Shown here piece by piece: positions 23,826 to 32,159 of a DNA stretch of 64,000 bases. Made by a program: the position numbers and the translations under genes. Location of the stretch: contig JACKLA010000004.1 of NCBI GenBank assembly GCA_024236155.1, forward strand, positions 137,511 to 201,510, given 5' to 3'. Under the pieces are notes generated by a model. It saw nothing but the letters and a program-made list of their open reading frames with translations. It searched no databases and had not been told where the DNA came from. The stretch is from Sphingomonadaceae bacterium. Its GTDB lineage: Bacteria; Pseudomonadota; Alphaproteobacteria; Sphingomonadales; Sphingomonadaceae. Within the stretch, counting starts at the first letter, position 1; each line of letters opens with the position of its first letter.

Positions 23826-24349
23826 GTATCGATTACTCTCCGGATTCCGGGTGCTGCTGGCAATTCCGCTTCGGTCGTGCCGGGGCCGAGCAGGGTGAAT
23901 GTGGTGCCGGTCACCGCCATTGCCGCGAGGATAGGCTGTTGCGGATGAACCCGCGCCGACATTGTCGGCAGCGCGCTGGTACTCGCTTGCATCGGCAGGA
24001 TAAACCGCTCACCGCCAGCGATGATCGAATATTCCTCGCCCGGTTGCAAGGCACCGGGTTTTTCAACGACGACCTGCCGCATCGCCCGGTCGCAGCGCAG
24101 CGTCAGGCGCGGTTCGCCATTGGCTTCGGAAAAGGCTGCGGCGACGCCGTTTGCATCCTCGCGCACCGACCATTCGCCGGGGGCGAGCACCTTGCCCGAG
24201 GGCACCGCGACCGGTGCCGGATTGCCGGTGAGCACGGGCTGCGGCGTGGCGGCGGTTTCTTCTTCGGGCGCTGCGGGATCGCCGCATGCGGCGAGGGCGG
24301 GCAGCAAAAGGGCGGGCAGCACTATCGCAAGGGCGTGGATTCGGCGCAT
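23810..24349 (-). CDS. Lipoprotein of unknown function, paralogue of the downstream gene
   Basis: The 179-residue protein begins with a signal peptide and lipobox LAAC (cysteine about residue 22), then a Glu/Thr/Pro-rich linker and a beta-rich domain with GEWSVRED and LTLRCDRAM. It forms a two-gene unit with the downstream paralogue and is divergent from tlyA, with 73 bases between the two starts. No family is recognised. Confidence 0.72.
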   Translation of the reverse strand: MRRIHALAIVLPALLLPALAACGDPAAPEEETAATPQPVLTGNPAPVAVPSGKVLAPGEWSVREDANGVAAAFSEANGEPRLTLRCDRAMRQVVVEKPGALQPGEEYSIIAGGERFILPMQASTSALPTMSARVHPQQPILAAMAVTGTTFTLLGPGTTEAELPAAPGIRRVIDTCLTV

Positions 24350-24422
24350 GGTGATCCTTTTCGGTGGCCGACCAAGCGGTTGCGCTTGGCAAGAGGGGCC
24401 TCGCCCTTCTATCGGCCATGGC

Positions 24423-25172
24423 ATGGCGCGCAAGACACGTCTCGATCAAATGCTCGTGCAACGCGGCCTGGCCGAAAGCCGCACGCGTGCGCAGGCGCTG
24501 ATCATGGCGGGCCTCGTGTTCAGCGGAGAGGCCAAGATGTCCAAGGCCGGGCAGCAATTGCCCGACGATGCGCCGCTGGAGGTGCGCGGGCGCGACCATC
24601 CCTGGGTCAGCCGGGGCGGGATCAAGCTCGCCCATGCGATCGGGCATTTCGGCCTCGATCCGGCGGGCGTCACCGCAATGGATGTCGGCAGTTCGACCGG
24701 CGGGTTTACCGATGTCCTGCTGCAGGGCGGGGCGGCGCATGTGATCGCGGTCGATAGCGGGACCAACCAGCTGGCGTGGAAGCTGCGGCAGGATGAGCGG
24801 GTGACCGTGCTCGAACAGACCAGTGCGCGCATCCTGACCCCGGAAATGATCGGCAGGCCCTATGGCTGGGTGGTGTGCGATGCCTCCTTCATTGGTTTGG
24901 CCAAGGTGCTGGAGGTGCCGCTGCGGCTGGCCGAGCGCGACTGCCGGCTGGTGGCGCTGATCAAGCCTCAATTCGAGGTCGGGCGCGAGGAAGTGGGCAA
25001 GAAAGGCGTCGTGAGCGACCCCGTGCTGCACGATCGGGTGTGCGGCGAGGTGCGCGACTGGCTCGAAGGCGAAGACTGGACCGTCGACGGCATCGTCGAA
25101 AGCCCGATCACCGGGCCGGAGGGCAATGTCGAATTCCTGGTCTCGGCGTGGCGTGGGAACATTTTACCTTGA
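24423..25172 (+). CDS. tlyA: TlyA family rRNA methyltransferase
   Basis: TlyA enzymes 2'-O-methylate ribosomal RNA. The 249-residue protein has an N-terminal S4 RNA-binding domain (RLDQMLVQRGLAESRTRAQ) and an FtsJ-like methyltransferase domain with the SAM motif AMDVGSSTGGFTDVLLQ. The catalytic lysine region VALIKPQFEVGREEVGKKG and the GPEGNVEFL end follow. The earlier name hemolysin is not supported by biochemistry. The start at 24423 matches the family N-terminus. Confidence 0.94.
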   Translation: MARKTRLDQMLVQRGLAESRTRAQALIMAGLVFSGEAKMSKAGQQLPDDAPLEVRGRDHPWVSRGGIKLAHAIGHFGLDPAGVTAMDVGSSTGGFTDVLLQGGAAHVIAVDSGTNQLAWKLRQDERVTVLEQTSARILTPEMIGRPYGWVVCDASFIGLAKVLEVPLRLAERDCRLVALIKPQFEVGREEVGKKGVVSDPVLHDRVCGEVRDWLEGEDWTVDGIVESPITGPEGNVEFLVSAWRGNILP

Positions 25173-25269
25173 TCGGCTTTCCCGGGAAGGAACAACCTCG
25201 CCAGCGCCATTGCCGCCAGCCACCCGGCTCGCCAATATCGCATATCCGCGAATCGTATCGGGAGACCAC

Positions 25270-25818
25270 ATGAACGTCCTCGCCTCCAAAGGGCAATTGC
25301 GCGCGAGTTTCATCCGCTGGGCGCTGTTTACCGTGCCGACCTGTGTGCTGCTCGGTTTCCTCGCCAGCCAGCTGGGCAGCCCGCAGAGTGTGTGGTTCGA
25401 AAGCCTCGAAAAACCGGCACTGTTCCCTGACCCGGCGGTGTTCCGGATCGTCTGGACGGTGCTCTATATCATGATGGGCCTCGCGGTTGCGCTGATCTGC
25501 GCCGCGTGGGGCGCGCGCGGGCGCAGCCTGGCGCTGCTGCTGTTCGTGGTGCAGTTCGTCATCAACCTTTCATGGTCGTCCGTTTTCTTCGGCAGTTACC
25601 GGATCAGCGGCGGGCTGATGCTGATGGTCGCACTCGGCTTCATGCTGCTGGCAACCATCGTGACCTTCTGGCGCATCCGCACGCTGGCAGGGGCCATGCT
25701 GCTGCCATATCTTGCCTGGGTGTGCTTCGCGGGCGTGCTGAATTACCAGTTCCTGCAACTCAATCCCGATGCCGACGGGGTCGATCCGACCCAGCCGGTG
25801 CAGCGGATCGAATTTTAG
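25270..25818 (+). CDS. tspO: TspO/MBR family protein
   Basis: The 182-residue protein has five predicted transmembrane helices and the TspO signatures WFESLEKPALFPDPAVFRIVW and VVQFVINLSWSSVFFG. TspO proteins bind porphyrins and are linked to tetrapyrrole regulation, including photosynthesis gene control in Rhodobacter. No bacteriochlorophyll genes are in this window. A hairpin repeat copy follows the stop by 13 bases and may serve as its transcript end. Confidence 0.92.
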   Translation: MNVLASKGQLRASFIRWALFTVPTCVLLGFLASQLGSPQSVWFESLEKPALFPDPAVFRIVWTVLYIMMGLAVALICAAWGARGRSLALLLFVVQFVINLSWSSVFFGSYRISGGLMLMVALGFMLLATIVTFWRIRTLAGAMLLPYLAWVCFAGVLNYQFLQLNPDADGVDPTQPVQRIEF

Positions 25819-25830
25819 CATTTTGTTTCC

Positions 25831-25916
25831 GCACGCCATCCGGCGTGCGATATCCTCGCTCAAGGGGCCTGTCGGTCCAATCGCTGCGGGCGGCCGGTCG
25901 GCCTTGCGGTTGCCTG
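25831..25916. repeat. Hairpin-plus-box repeat, copy 2
   Basis: The hairpin GCACGCC-ATCC-GGCGTGC (25831-25848) is followed by GATATCCTCGCTCAAGGGGC and the rest of the box seen at 23157-23222. The hairpin arms differ from copy 1 yet pair perfectly. It lies between tspO and ubiK. Confidence 0.8.
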
Positions 25917-25970
25917 CCGGCAACCGATACTCCGCTTGCCAAACCGGGCATTGAAATCCAAATAGGCGCC

Positions 25971-26225
25971 ATGCAAAGCCAGAATCCCCTGATCGCCGAT
26001 TTCGTTAAACTCGCCAACAGCGCGGCGGGCACCTTTGCCGGGATGACCCGCGAAGCCCGTGAAAGCGCCCGCGAACGGGTGAAAGAGGCGATGGGTGGCA
26101 TGGATTTCGTCAGCCGCGAAGAATTCGACGCGGTGAAGGAAATGGCCAGCAAAGCGCGAGAAGAAAACGAAAAACTGTCCGAACGACTGGCCGCGCTGGA
26201 GGCGAAGCTCGCTTCGAAGGCGTAA
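25971..26225 (+). CDS. ubiK: UbiK/BMFP-type ubiquinone biosynthesis accessory factor
   Basis: The 84-residue protein has the two-part layout of UbiK (YqiC/BMFP). The N-terminal amphipathic part is FVKLANSAAGTFAGMTREAR, followed by MDFVSREEFDAVKEMASKAREE and a C-terminal coiled coil. UbiK trimerises and helps the ubiquinone-biosynthesis metabolon at the membrane surface in aerobic growth. It is followed 5 bases later by an unknown membrane-anchored protein. Confidence 0.85.
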   Translation: MQSQNPLIADFVKLANSAAGTFAGMTREARESARERVKEAMGGMDFVSREEFDAVKEMASKAREENEKLSERLAALEAKLASKA

Positions 26226-26230
26226 TTGAA

Positions 26231-26845
26231 ATGGCGCGTTTGGCCTTGCCAAAACGCGTTTCGATCTCACCACTGGTTCTTGGGCTTGCGTTAGCTCTTG
26301 CCTGTGTCGCGAGCGTCGGCATCACCTGGTATTCGATCGACAAGGTGGGTATGGTCGAAAGCCTCTGCAGGGTCGGTCTCCCCAATCCAACGGCACCCAA
26401 ATATCTCGACGATGATGACCTCGCATGCGCCTACTTCCAGCCGGAGCGGCGATATTTCGGCTACGCCCGCAGTTGGGATGGTGAGTTATCCTTTACCAGC
26501 GCAGATCTGGCCGAGATGGACGAAAGTCCGCGCTTGAAAGACCACACTGTGCGTCTCGATTGTCCGCCCGTCGGTTGTGGCGAACAGTTTGAAAAGGAGC
26601 TGGAACGCAATTCCATCGAACTGTGTTCAGGTGGCGATGGAAAGATGGGCTTTTCAGGCGTGATCGTGGAGGGAAAGCTCACAGCGAGACACTTTACCTA
26701 TGGGCACCTGGACTCGTCGCGCTCGCGTGTCCTTCAGGTGGAACGCGTCGTGGAAGTATTTGAATCCTCGGATTCAAAGGCCGAATGGCAGGCGACTATC
26801 GATAAGGTCGGGCCGATCGAATCCTGCATTGAGAGAACCGATTGA
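26231..26845 (+). CDS. Membrane-anchored protein of unknown function
   Basis: The 204-residue protein has one N-terminal transmembrane segment (about residues 13-34) and a soluble domain with seven cysteines, including CPPVGC, suggesting an extracytoplasmic, disulfide-bonded fold. It is flanked tightly by ubiK (5-base gap) and recO (4-base overlap), so it is part of one transcript. Base composition is visibly lower in GC than recO. No family is recognised. Confidence 0.7.
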   Translation: MARLALPKRVSISPLVLGLALALACVASVGITWYSIDKVGMVESLCRVGLPNPTAPKYLDDDDLACAYFQPERRYFGYARSWDGELSFTSADLAEMDESPRLKDHTVRLDCPPVGCGEQFEKELERNSIELCSGGDGKMGFSGVIVEGKLTARHFTYGHLDSSRSRVLQVERVVEVFESSDSKAEWQATIDKVGPIESCIERTD

Positions 26846-27444
26846 ACCTGCGCGCACCCGCCATCCTTGTCGCCGCCCGCCCTCATGGCGAGACGGCGGT
26901 TATCGCGCGGCTGTTGACCGGGGAATACGGCCTTGTCGCGGGTTATGTCGCGGGCGGGCGCGGGCGGAACCTGCGGCCGGTGGTAATCCCGGGCAATCTG
27001 GTCGAGGTCGAGCTGCGGTCGAAATCCGACAGCCAATTGCCCTTCGCACGGCTGGAACTGGTGCAGAGCCGGGGGCCGTGGCTGGGTGAGCCGCTGCCAG
27101 CTGCGGCTATCGGCTGGGCTACCGCGCTTGCCGCCAGCACGCTGCCCGAACGCAATCCTTATCCCTCGCTCTACACTGCGCTGGCGGCGTTGCTCGATGC
27201 GATCTGCAATGCAGGCTCGGCGCGTGAGTGGCTGCGCGGGATGATCGCCTATGAGGCGCTGCTGCTGCGCGAGCTGGGCTATGGCGGGCAGGCACCTCCT
27301 GCCGAAGCGGAGCTTGAGCCGCTGTTGGAAATCTTTGGCCGCCAGGGCCCGCAAATCGAACGCTACCTGCTTGCCGACCGCAAGGCCGATGTTATGGCCG
27401 CCCGCAACATGCTGCGCGAGCGACTGGGGCGGATGGTTCGATGA
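26842..27444 (+). CDS. recO: DNA repair protein RecO
   Basis: RecO loads RecA on SSB-coated single-stranded DNA with RecR and anneals DNA. The 200-residue protein has the OB-fold N-terminus (ILVAARPHGETAVIARLLTG, GYVAGGRGRNLRP) and the helical C-terminal domain with WLRGMIAYEALLLRELGYG. No ATG fits the conserved N-terminus, so the TTG at 26842, overlapping the preceding stop, is taken as the start. It overlaps leuB by four bases (ATGA). Confidence 0.9.
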   Translation: MNLRAPAILVAARPHGETAVIARLLTGEYGLVAGYVAGGRGRNLRPVVIPGNLVEVELRSKSDSQLPFARLELVQSRGPWLGEPLPAAAIGWATALAASTLPERNPYPSLYTALAALLDAICNAGSAREWLRGMIAYEALLLRELGYGGQAPPAEAELEPLLEIFGRQGPQIERYLLADRKADVMAARNMLRERLGRMVR

Positions 27445-28499
27445 AGATTGCGGTTTTTGCCGGTGACGGCATCGGTTCGGAAATCATGGCACAGGCCTTG
27501 CGCGTGCTCGATGCGCTGCGGCTGCCCGGCGCGGTCTATATCGAAGGCGATGTCGGCGGGGTTGCTTACAAGCGCCATGGCCATCCGCTGCCCGCCGAAA
27601 CACTCGATGCCGCCAAATCCAGCGATGCCGTGCTGTTCGGCGCGGTGGGCGATCCCGCGTGCGACAATCTGGAACGCCATTTGCGGCCCGAGCAGGCGAT
27701 CCTCGGCCTGCGTTCGCATCTCGGGCTGTTCGCCAATCTTCGCCCCGCGACGATGTTCGCCGGGCTGGAGGATATGTCCGGCCTCAAACCCGAAATCGCC
27801 CGCCAGATCGACCTGCTGATCGTGCGCGAGCTGAATGGCGACGTCTATTTCGGCGACAAGGGAACCCGCACCCGCGAAGATGGCCAGCGCGAAGGGTGGG
27901 ACATGATGTCCTACGCCGAAAATGAAGTGCGCCGCATTGCCCACACCGCTTTCCGCGCGGCGCAGGGGCGCAACAAGCGGCTGTGCAGCGTCGACAAGGC
28001 CAATGTGCTCGAAACCAGCCAGCTGTGGCGCGATGTGATGATCGAGGTTGCGGCGGAATATCCCGATGTCGCGCTCGACCACATGTATGTCGACAATGCC
28101 GCAATGCAGCTGGTGCGCAATCCCGGCCAGTTCGATGTGGTGGTGACCGGCAATTTGTTCGGCGACATCCTGTCCGACCAGGCGAGCATGTGTGTTGGGT
28201 CGATCGGCCTGCTCGCCAGCGCCTCGCTGGGTGAGCGGCAGACCGAATTCGGCACCTTCGGCATGTACGAACCGATCCACGGCACCGCGCCCGATATTGC
28301 CGGGCAGGGCAAGGCCAACCCGATGGCGATGATCCTGTCCGCCGCGATGATGCTGCACCACAGCTTCGGGCGCGAGGATGACGCCGCGCGGATCGAGGCA
28401 GCGGTGGCCAAGGCACTGGCTGACGGAGTGCTGGGCGGCGATCTGGGCGGCAGTGCCTCGACGCAGGAAATCGGTGACGCGGTGTTGGCGCGGCTCTAA
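27441..28499 (+). CDS. leuB: 3-isopropylmalate dehydrogenase
   Basis: LeuB oxidatively decarboxylates 3-isopropylmalate in leucine biosynthesis using NAD. The 352-residue protein shows FAGDGIGSEIM, GAVGDPACDN, GLFANLRPATM, the substrate arginine block IVRELNGDVYFG, the DKANVLETSQLWRDV helix and VTGNLFGDILSDQAS with the metal-binding aspartates, then GSIGLLASAS. Its start lies within the recO stop. The stop is followed by a long inverted repeat. Confidence 0.96.
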   Translation: MKIAVFAGDGIGSEIMAQALRVLDALRLPGAVYIEGDVGGVAYKRHGHPLPAETLDAAKSSDAVLFGAVGDPACDNLERHLRPEQAILGLRSHLGLFANLRPATMFAGLEDMSGLKPEIARQIDLLIVRELNGDVYFGDKGTRTREDGQREGWDMMSYAENEVRRIAHTAFRAAQGRNKRLCSVDKANVLETSQLWRDVMIEVAAEYPDVALDHMYVDNAAMQLVRNPGQFDVVVTGNLFGDILSDQASMCVGSIGLLASASLGERQTEFGTFGMYEPIHGTAPDIAGQGKANPMAMILSAAMMLHHSFGREDDAARIEAAVAKALADGVLGGDLGGSASTQEIGDAVLARL

Positions 28500-28524
28500 A
28501 TCGCGGGGTCGTGCCTGGCTTTGT

Positions 28525-28673
28525 TTCGCGCAAAGGCGCTAAGGCGCGAAGATCTAGTGCCTGCGGCATAGCCGCTCTCAATCCATATATCTTCGTCTAG
28601 GCCTCACGACGGATTTTGGAATTGCCTGCTGACGCAGGCGAAACCTCTTCGCGCCTTAGCGTCTTTGCGCGAA
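28525..28673. repeat. Long inverted-repeat element between leuB and a glycosyltransferase
   Basis: Two 28-bp arms (28525-28552 and 28646-28673), each holding CGCTAAGGCGCGAAGA in one orientation, are complementary at 27 of 28 positions with a 93-base spacer. The spacer has no ORF of note. It could form one very long hairpin downstream of leuB and has the look of a nonautonomous palindromic or MITE-like element. Confidence 0.75.
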
Positions 28674-28698
28674 CCCAAAAAAGGGGCAAGGACCGCCG

Positions 28699-29790
28699 AT
28701 GCTCCAACTCGCAATAATCCTCCCGACCCTCGACGAATGCGAGAATATCGCGCCGCTGATCGAGCGAATCGAGGCGGCGATGGGGCCGGAGGGGTGGGAA
28801 GTTGTTATCGTTGACGACGACAGCGCCGATGGCACGGCGGAGCAGGCCCGCAAGCTGTCGCTCGCCGACCCGCGCGTCAGGGCGATCCACCGCATCGGGC
28901 GGCGCGGCCTCGCCTCTGCGGCAATCGAGGGTATCTGCGCCACCGCAGCGCCCCATGTCGCGGTAATGGATGCCGATCACCAGCATGACCCGGCCCTGTT
29001 GCCGCAAATGCTGGCGGCGGTTCACGGCGGCGGGGCGGATATCGCCGTCGCCAGTCGCTTTGTCGAAGGCGGCAGCGCGGCGGGCCTCGCCAGCGCGCGG
29101 CGCGAAAAGGCTTCGGGCCTGGCCAACCGTATCGCCCGCCGGATTACCGGGGTCGAACTGACCGACCCGATGAGTGGCTATTTCCTGCTCGAGACCGCAC
29201 GGGCGAGGGCGCTCGCGCCGCGCCTTTCCGGCGTGGGCTTCAAGATCCTGCTCGATATCCTTGCGACTTCACCCGAAAAACTGCGTGTTGCCGAAGTGCC
29301 GCTGCAATTCGCCGAGCGGCGCAGCGGGGCAAGCAAGCTCGACCGGGCGGTGGCGTTTGAATTCCTTATCGGCCTTTACGAGCGCACATTCGGGCGGATC
29401 ATCCCGACCCGCTTCGCACTCTTCGGCACCGTCGGCGCGCTGGGCGTGGGCGTGCATATGGCGGTACTGGCGCTGCTGTTCCGGGCTATCGAAATTGCCT
29501 TCCTGCCTGCACAGGCTGCCGCGACATTTGCCGCGATGACGTTCAATTTCTGGCTCAACAACTGGCTGACCTATCGCGACCAGCGGTTGAAGGGCGCGGG
29601 CGCGGTGCTGCGCGGCTGGCTGGGCTTTTGCGCCACCTGCGCGGTCGGCGCGCTGGCCAATGTTGCAGTGGCCGGGTTCCTGAAAGGGCAGGGCGGGCAC
29701 TGGGCGCTCGCCGCGCTTGGCGGGATCGTGATCGGCGCAGTGTGGAATTATGCGCTGTCGAGCAAGTTCGTGTGGGGGCGCTATCGTTGA
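28699..29790 (+). CDS. Polyprenol-phosphate glycosyltransferase (GT2) fused to a GtrA-like membrane domain
   Basis: The 363-residue protein has a GT2 domain of the dolichyl/undecaprenyl-phosphate mannosyl- or glucosyltransferase type (LAIILPTLDECENIAPLIE, VVIVDDDSADGTAE, VMDADHQHDPALLP, ASRFVEGGS, DPMSGYFL). From about residue 235 a GtrA-like four-helix membrane domain follows. This matches DPM1-GtrA fusions that make a lipid-linked sugar and flip it. The GT39 protein encoded by the convergent gene at 30.4-31.7 kb is a natural user of such a donor. The intervening DUF2238 gene overlaps its stop. Confidence 0.9.
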   Translation: MLQLAIILPTLDECENIAPLIERIEAAMGPEGWEVVIVDDDSADGTAEQARKLSLADPRVRAIHRIGRRGLASAAIEGICATAAPHVAVMDADHQHDPALLPQMLAAVHGGGADIAVASRFVEGGSAAGLASARREKASGLANRIARRITGVELTDPMSGYFLLETARARALAPRLSGVGFKILLDILATSPEKLRVAEVPLQFAERRSGASKLDRAVAFEFLIGLYERTFGRIIPTRFALFGTVGALGVGVHMAVLALLFRAIEIAFLPAQAAATFAAMTFNFWLNNWLTYRDQRLKGAGAVLRGWLGFCATCAVGALANVAVAGFLKGQGGHWALAALGGIVIGAVWNYALSSKFVWGRYR

Positions 29791-30413
29791 CCTTGGGCAG
29801 GCTCTCCAACGCGCAGGCGAGGATCCTCCTCGCCACGGCGGTGTTCGCCGCTGCAAGCATCTGGAACTCACCCTTTCCAGCCCTCACTCCGCTGCAGGCA
29901 ATCCCGACCTTTGTCGCTTTGGCAGCACTCGCATTGGCCGGGCGTCGCTGGGGCGTTTCCACAGCTTCGCTCGCCTGCCTGTGCCTGTTCCTCGCGCTGC
30001 ACACGATTGGCGGACGCTACATCTATTCCTTTGTGCCCTATGACGAGTGGTTTGCGGCACTCGGCCTGACCACGCCCAGTGAATTGTTCGGCTGGCAGCG
30101 CAACCACTATGACCGGCTGGTGCATTTCGCCTTCGGCCTGTTGTGGTTCCCGTTGCTGCGCGAACTGCTGGTGCGAAAAGGCGGGCTGTCACCGCGCTGG
30201 TCGACCTATGTCGCGGTGGAAGCGGTGCTGGCCGCCAGTGCGGCCTATGAAATCTTTGAATGGTGGCTGACTTTGGTGATGGCGCCGGGCAATGCCGACG
30301 CATATAACGGCCAGCAGGGCGATATATGGGATGCGCAAAAGGACATGGCGCTCGCCTTCGTCGGCGCGCTGATCGCGGCGGTCATTTCGAGCATTCGCAA
30401 GAAACGATCATAG
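29787..30413 (+). CDS. DUF2238 (YjdF-like) membrane protein
   Basis: The 208-residue protein has about six hydrophobic segments and the DUF2238 features YDRLVHFAFGLL, the helix AAYEIFEWW and the end GDIWDAQKDMALAFVGALIA. The function of the family is unknown. It starts with TTG at 29787, overlapping the glycosyltransferase stop by three bases. No better start is available, so this choice rests on coupling and on the conserved length. Confidence 0.85.
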   Translation: MTLGRLSNAQARILLATAVFAAASIWNSPFPALTPLQAIPTFVALAALALAGRRWGVSTASLACLCLFLALHTIGGRYIYSFVPYDEWFAALGLTTPSELFGWQRNHYDRLVHFAFGLLWFPLLRELLVRKGGLSPRWSTYVAVEAVLAASAAYEIFEWWLTLVMAPGNADAYNGQQGDIWDAQKDMALAFVGALIAAVISSIRKKRS

Positions 30414-30422
30414 AATCCCGTT

Positions 30423-31697
30423 CTAGCGCCAGCCCTCCAGCCATGCCCAGTCGAGGAAGCTCATCTCGCCTGCCAGCGGCCATGCGCTGAGGATGGGGTA
30501 GAAGAAGGCGAAGAAGCCGAGCGATCCGGCCAGTGTAGCGGTCGCAGCCCATTTCCAGCCCGCTTCGCGCAACGCATCGAGTGCAAGGGCCAGCGCGGCG
30601 AGCAGGAAACAGCTCGGCAGGAAATAGTGATAGTAGAACTGGATCGGCTTGTTCGCGAGCGGCCACATGCCGAACGCGATGGCGAACAGCAGTGCCACCG
30701 CCAGCGCATCCCATCGCCGCTTTGCAATCCCGGCCCACGCGGCCCACGCCATTGCGGGGATGCCCAGCAGCATGGTCAGCGGATTGCCCAGCAGCACAAC
30801 GCCGCGCTGCGCCCCGTCGACCGGCTCGTAAAGATACCAGATCGCGCGCAGGTTGAAGAGCCAGTCGAGCCACTGGCTCTGGTACGGGTGCGGCTTGGTC
30901 ACCGACCCTTGCAGCCGCAGCATCTCTGCATGCATGGCGATGAAGCCGCCTGGCTGGAGCGGGTTTTCCGGTGCCCAATAGGCGGGAAGATAGGTCAGCC
31001 AATAGGCGAACAGCGGCAGCGCGCCGAGCAGCAATGCAGCCTCCCACAGCGAGATGCCCGGCACCGGGATACCCCTGCGGCTGGTGACCAGCCTGCGCCG
31101 CCCCGCTGTCAGCCGCGCAAAGAAAAAAACCAGGCCGGGCAGCATGGCGAGGATGGCCACATTCCATTTCGAGCCCATCGAAAGGCCGAGCGCGATCCCG
31201 GCCAGTGCCAGTCGCCAGCGGCCCGTTTCCGGTTCGCGCATGGCAGCGGCGCAGTGCCACAATGCGAACAGGAAGAACGCCACCATGAAGACATCGAGCA
31301 TAGCGATGCGCGCATGGATGAACAGGTGGAACCCGCTCGCCAGCAGCAGGCCGTAAGCGATCGAGGCGTAGCGCGAGAGGCTGGCGAACCACAATGCGCG
31401 CATGGCGGAATAGAGCGCCAGCGTACCCGCCACCGCCGACAACAGGCGCCAGCCGAAGGAATTGTCGCCGAACAGCGCGATCGACAGCGCGATTAGTTCC
31501 TTGCCCAGCATCGGGTGTTCGCGATTGGTCCAGTCCCATTCGTCGATCAGCGCGCGCGCTGCGGGCAGGTAATGCACCTCGTCGAACATGGCGATCGAGG
31601 GGGTGGCGATCCGCCATATGGCAAGCGCCAGAAAGCCAGCCGCGATGGCCAGGTTCCAGCGCCACGGGTCCATCGAAGATTCGCCGGGAGGGTGCAT
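30423..31697 (-). CDS. GT39-type glycosyltransferase (dolichyl-phosphate-mannose-protein mannosyltransferase family)
   Basis: The 424-residue multi-pass membrane protein fits the PMT/ArnT-like GT-C family. The first lumenal loop has FDEVHYLPAARAL with the catalytic acidic residue and DWTNREHPMLGKELIAL. Later come IHARIAMLDVFMVAFFL, GSKWNVAILAM and the KPIQFYYHYFLP region. These enzymes transfer a sugar from a polyprenol phosphate to protein or lipid outside the membrane. The start could also be the ATG at 31673 (MDPWRWN), which lies nearer the first helix. It converges with the DUF2238 gene, with nine bases between the stops. Confidence 0.88.
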   Translation of the reverse strand: MHPPGESSMDPWRWNLAIAAGFLALAIWRIATPSIAMFDEVHYLPAARALIDEWDWTNREHPMLGKELIALSIALFGDNSFGWRLLSAVAGTLALYSAMRALWFASLSRYASIAYGLLLASGFHLFIHARIAMLDVFMVAFFLFALWHCAAAMREPETGRWRLALAGIALGLSMGSKWNVAILAMLPGLVFFFARLTAGRRRLVTSRRGIPVPGISLWEAALLLGALPLFAYWLTYLPAYWAPENPLQPGGFIAMHAEMLRLQGSVTKPHPYQSQWLDWLFNLRAIWYLYEPVDGAQRGVVLLGNPLTMLLGIPAMAWAAWAGIAKRRWDALAVALLFAIAFGMWPLANKPIQFYYHYFLPSCFLLAALALALDALREAGWKWAATATLAGSLGFFAFFYPILSAWPLAGEMSFLDWAWLEGWR

Positions 31698-31887
31698 TGC
31701 CGGAGGGCTACCCAAGTAGCCAGACTGCGGCAAGACGGTTTGATTGTGACACAAACCGACGCAAAAATGTATCGAATTGTAAAAGAATCTGCGCTACAAG
31801 GCATCATTCCAACGAAAACAGAGTCGCCAGCAGGAGAGAAACCGTGGGGCACACACGGGGTGTGTCCGCCTGTGGAGGAGTTTTGTC

Positions 31888-32091
31888 GTGGTCAGGTCCC
31901 TGATCTGCAAATTTGCCGGTCATTCGATCGATCGCCAGCGCGTGTGGCACGATGGGCGGAACTTTCGGTGCAAATGCCAGAGTTGCGGCAAGCCCATGCT
32001 GCGCGACCGCAATGGCTGGCGTGAATTCGATCTCGATGCCGACGTCGACGTGACCCGTGCGCCCCATCCGGTGACCGGCGAAGTCGCCTGA
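31888..32091 (+). CDS. Small zinc-ribbon-like protein
   Basis: A 67-residue protein whose central part CKFAGHSIDR...CKCQSCGKPML has three to four well-placed cysteines and a histidine, like the short DUF1660-type or zinc-ribbon proteins. The C-terminus is acidic (FDLDADVDVT). The GTG at 31888 lies just after GGAGGAG. The upstream region contains a hairpin and no other gene, so it is probably monocistronic. Confidence 0.6.
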   Translation: MVRSLICKFAGHSIDRQRVWHDGRNFRCKCQSCGKPMLRDRNGWREFDLDADVDVTRAPHPVTGEVA

Positions 32092-32159
32092 AGTCAGGCT
32101 TTCGACGCTGCAAATCGCGCACGCTTGTCGCGCAGGTACAGCCCGCCTAAGCACGGCGC

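Noticed and set aside
31698..32159. SAM riboswitch before metZ
   Set aside because: The region has a hairpin (31706-31721) and a small protein gene, but no SAM-II-like pseudoknot or conserved core could be found by eye.
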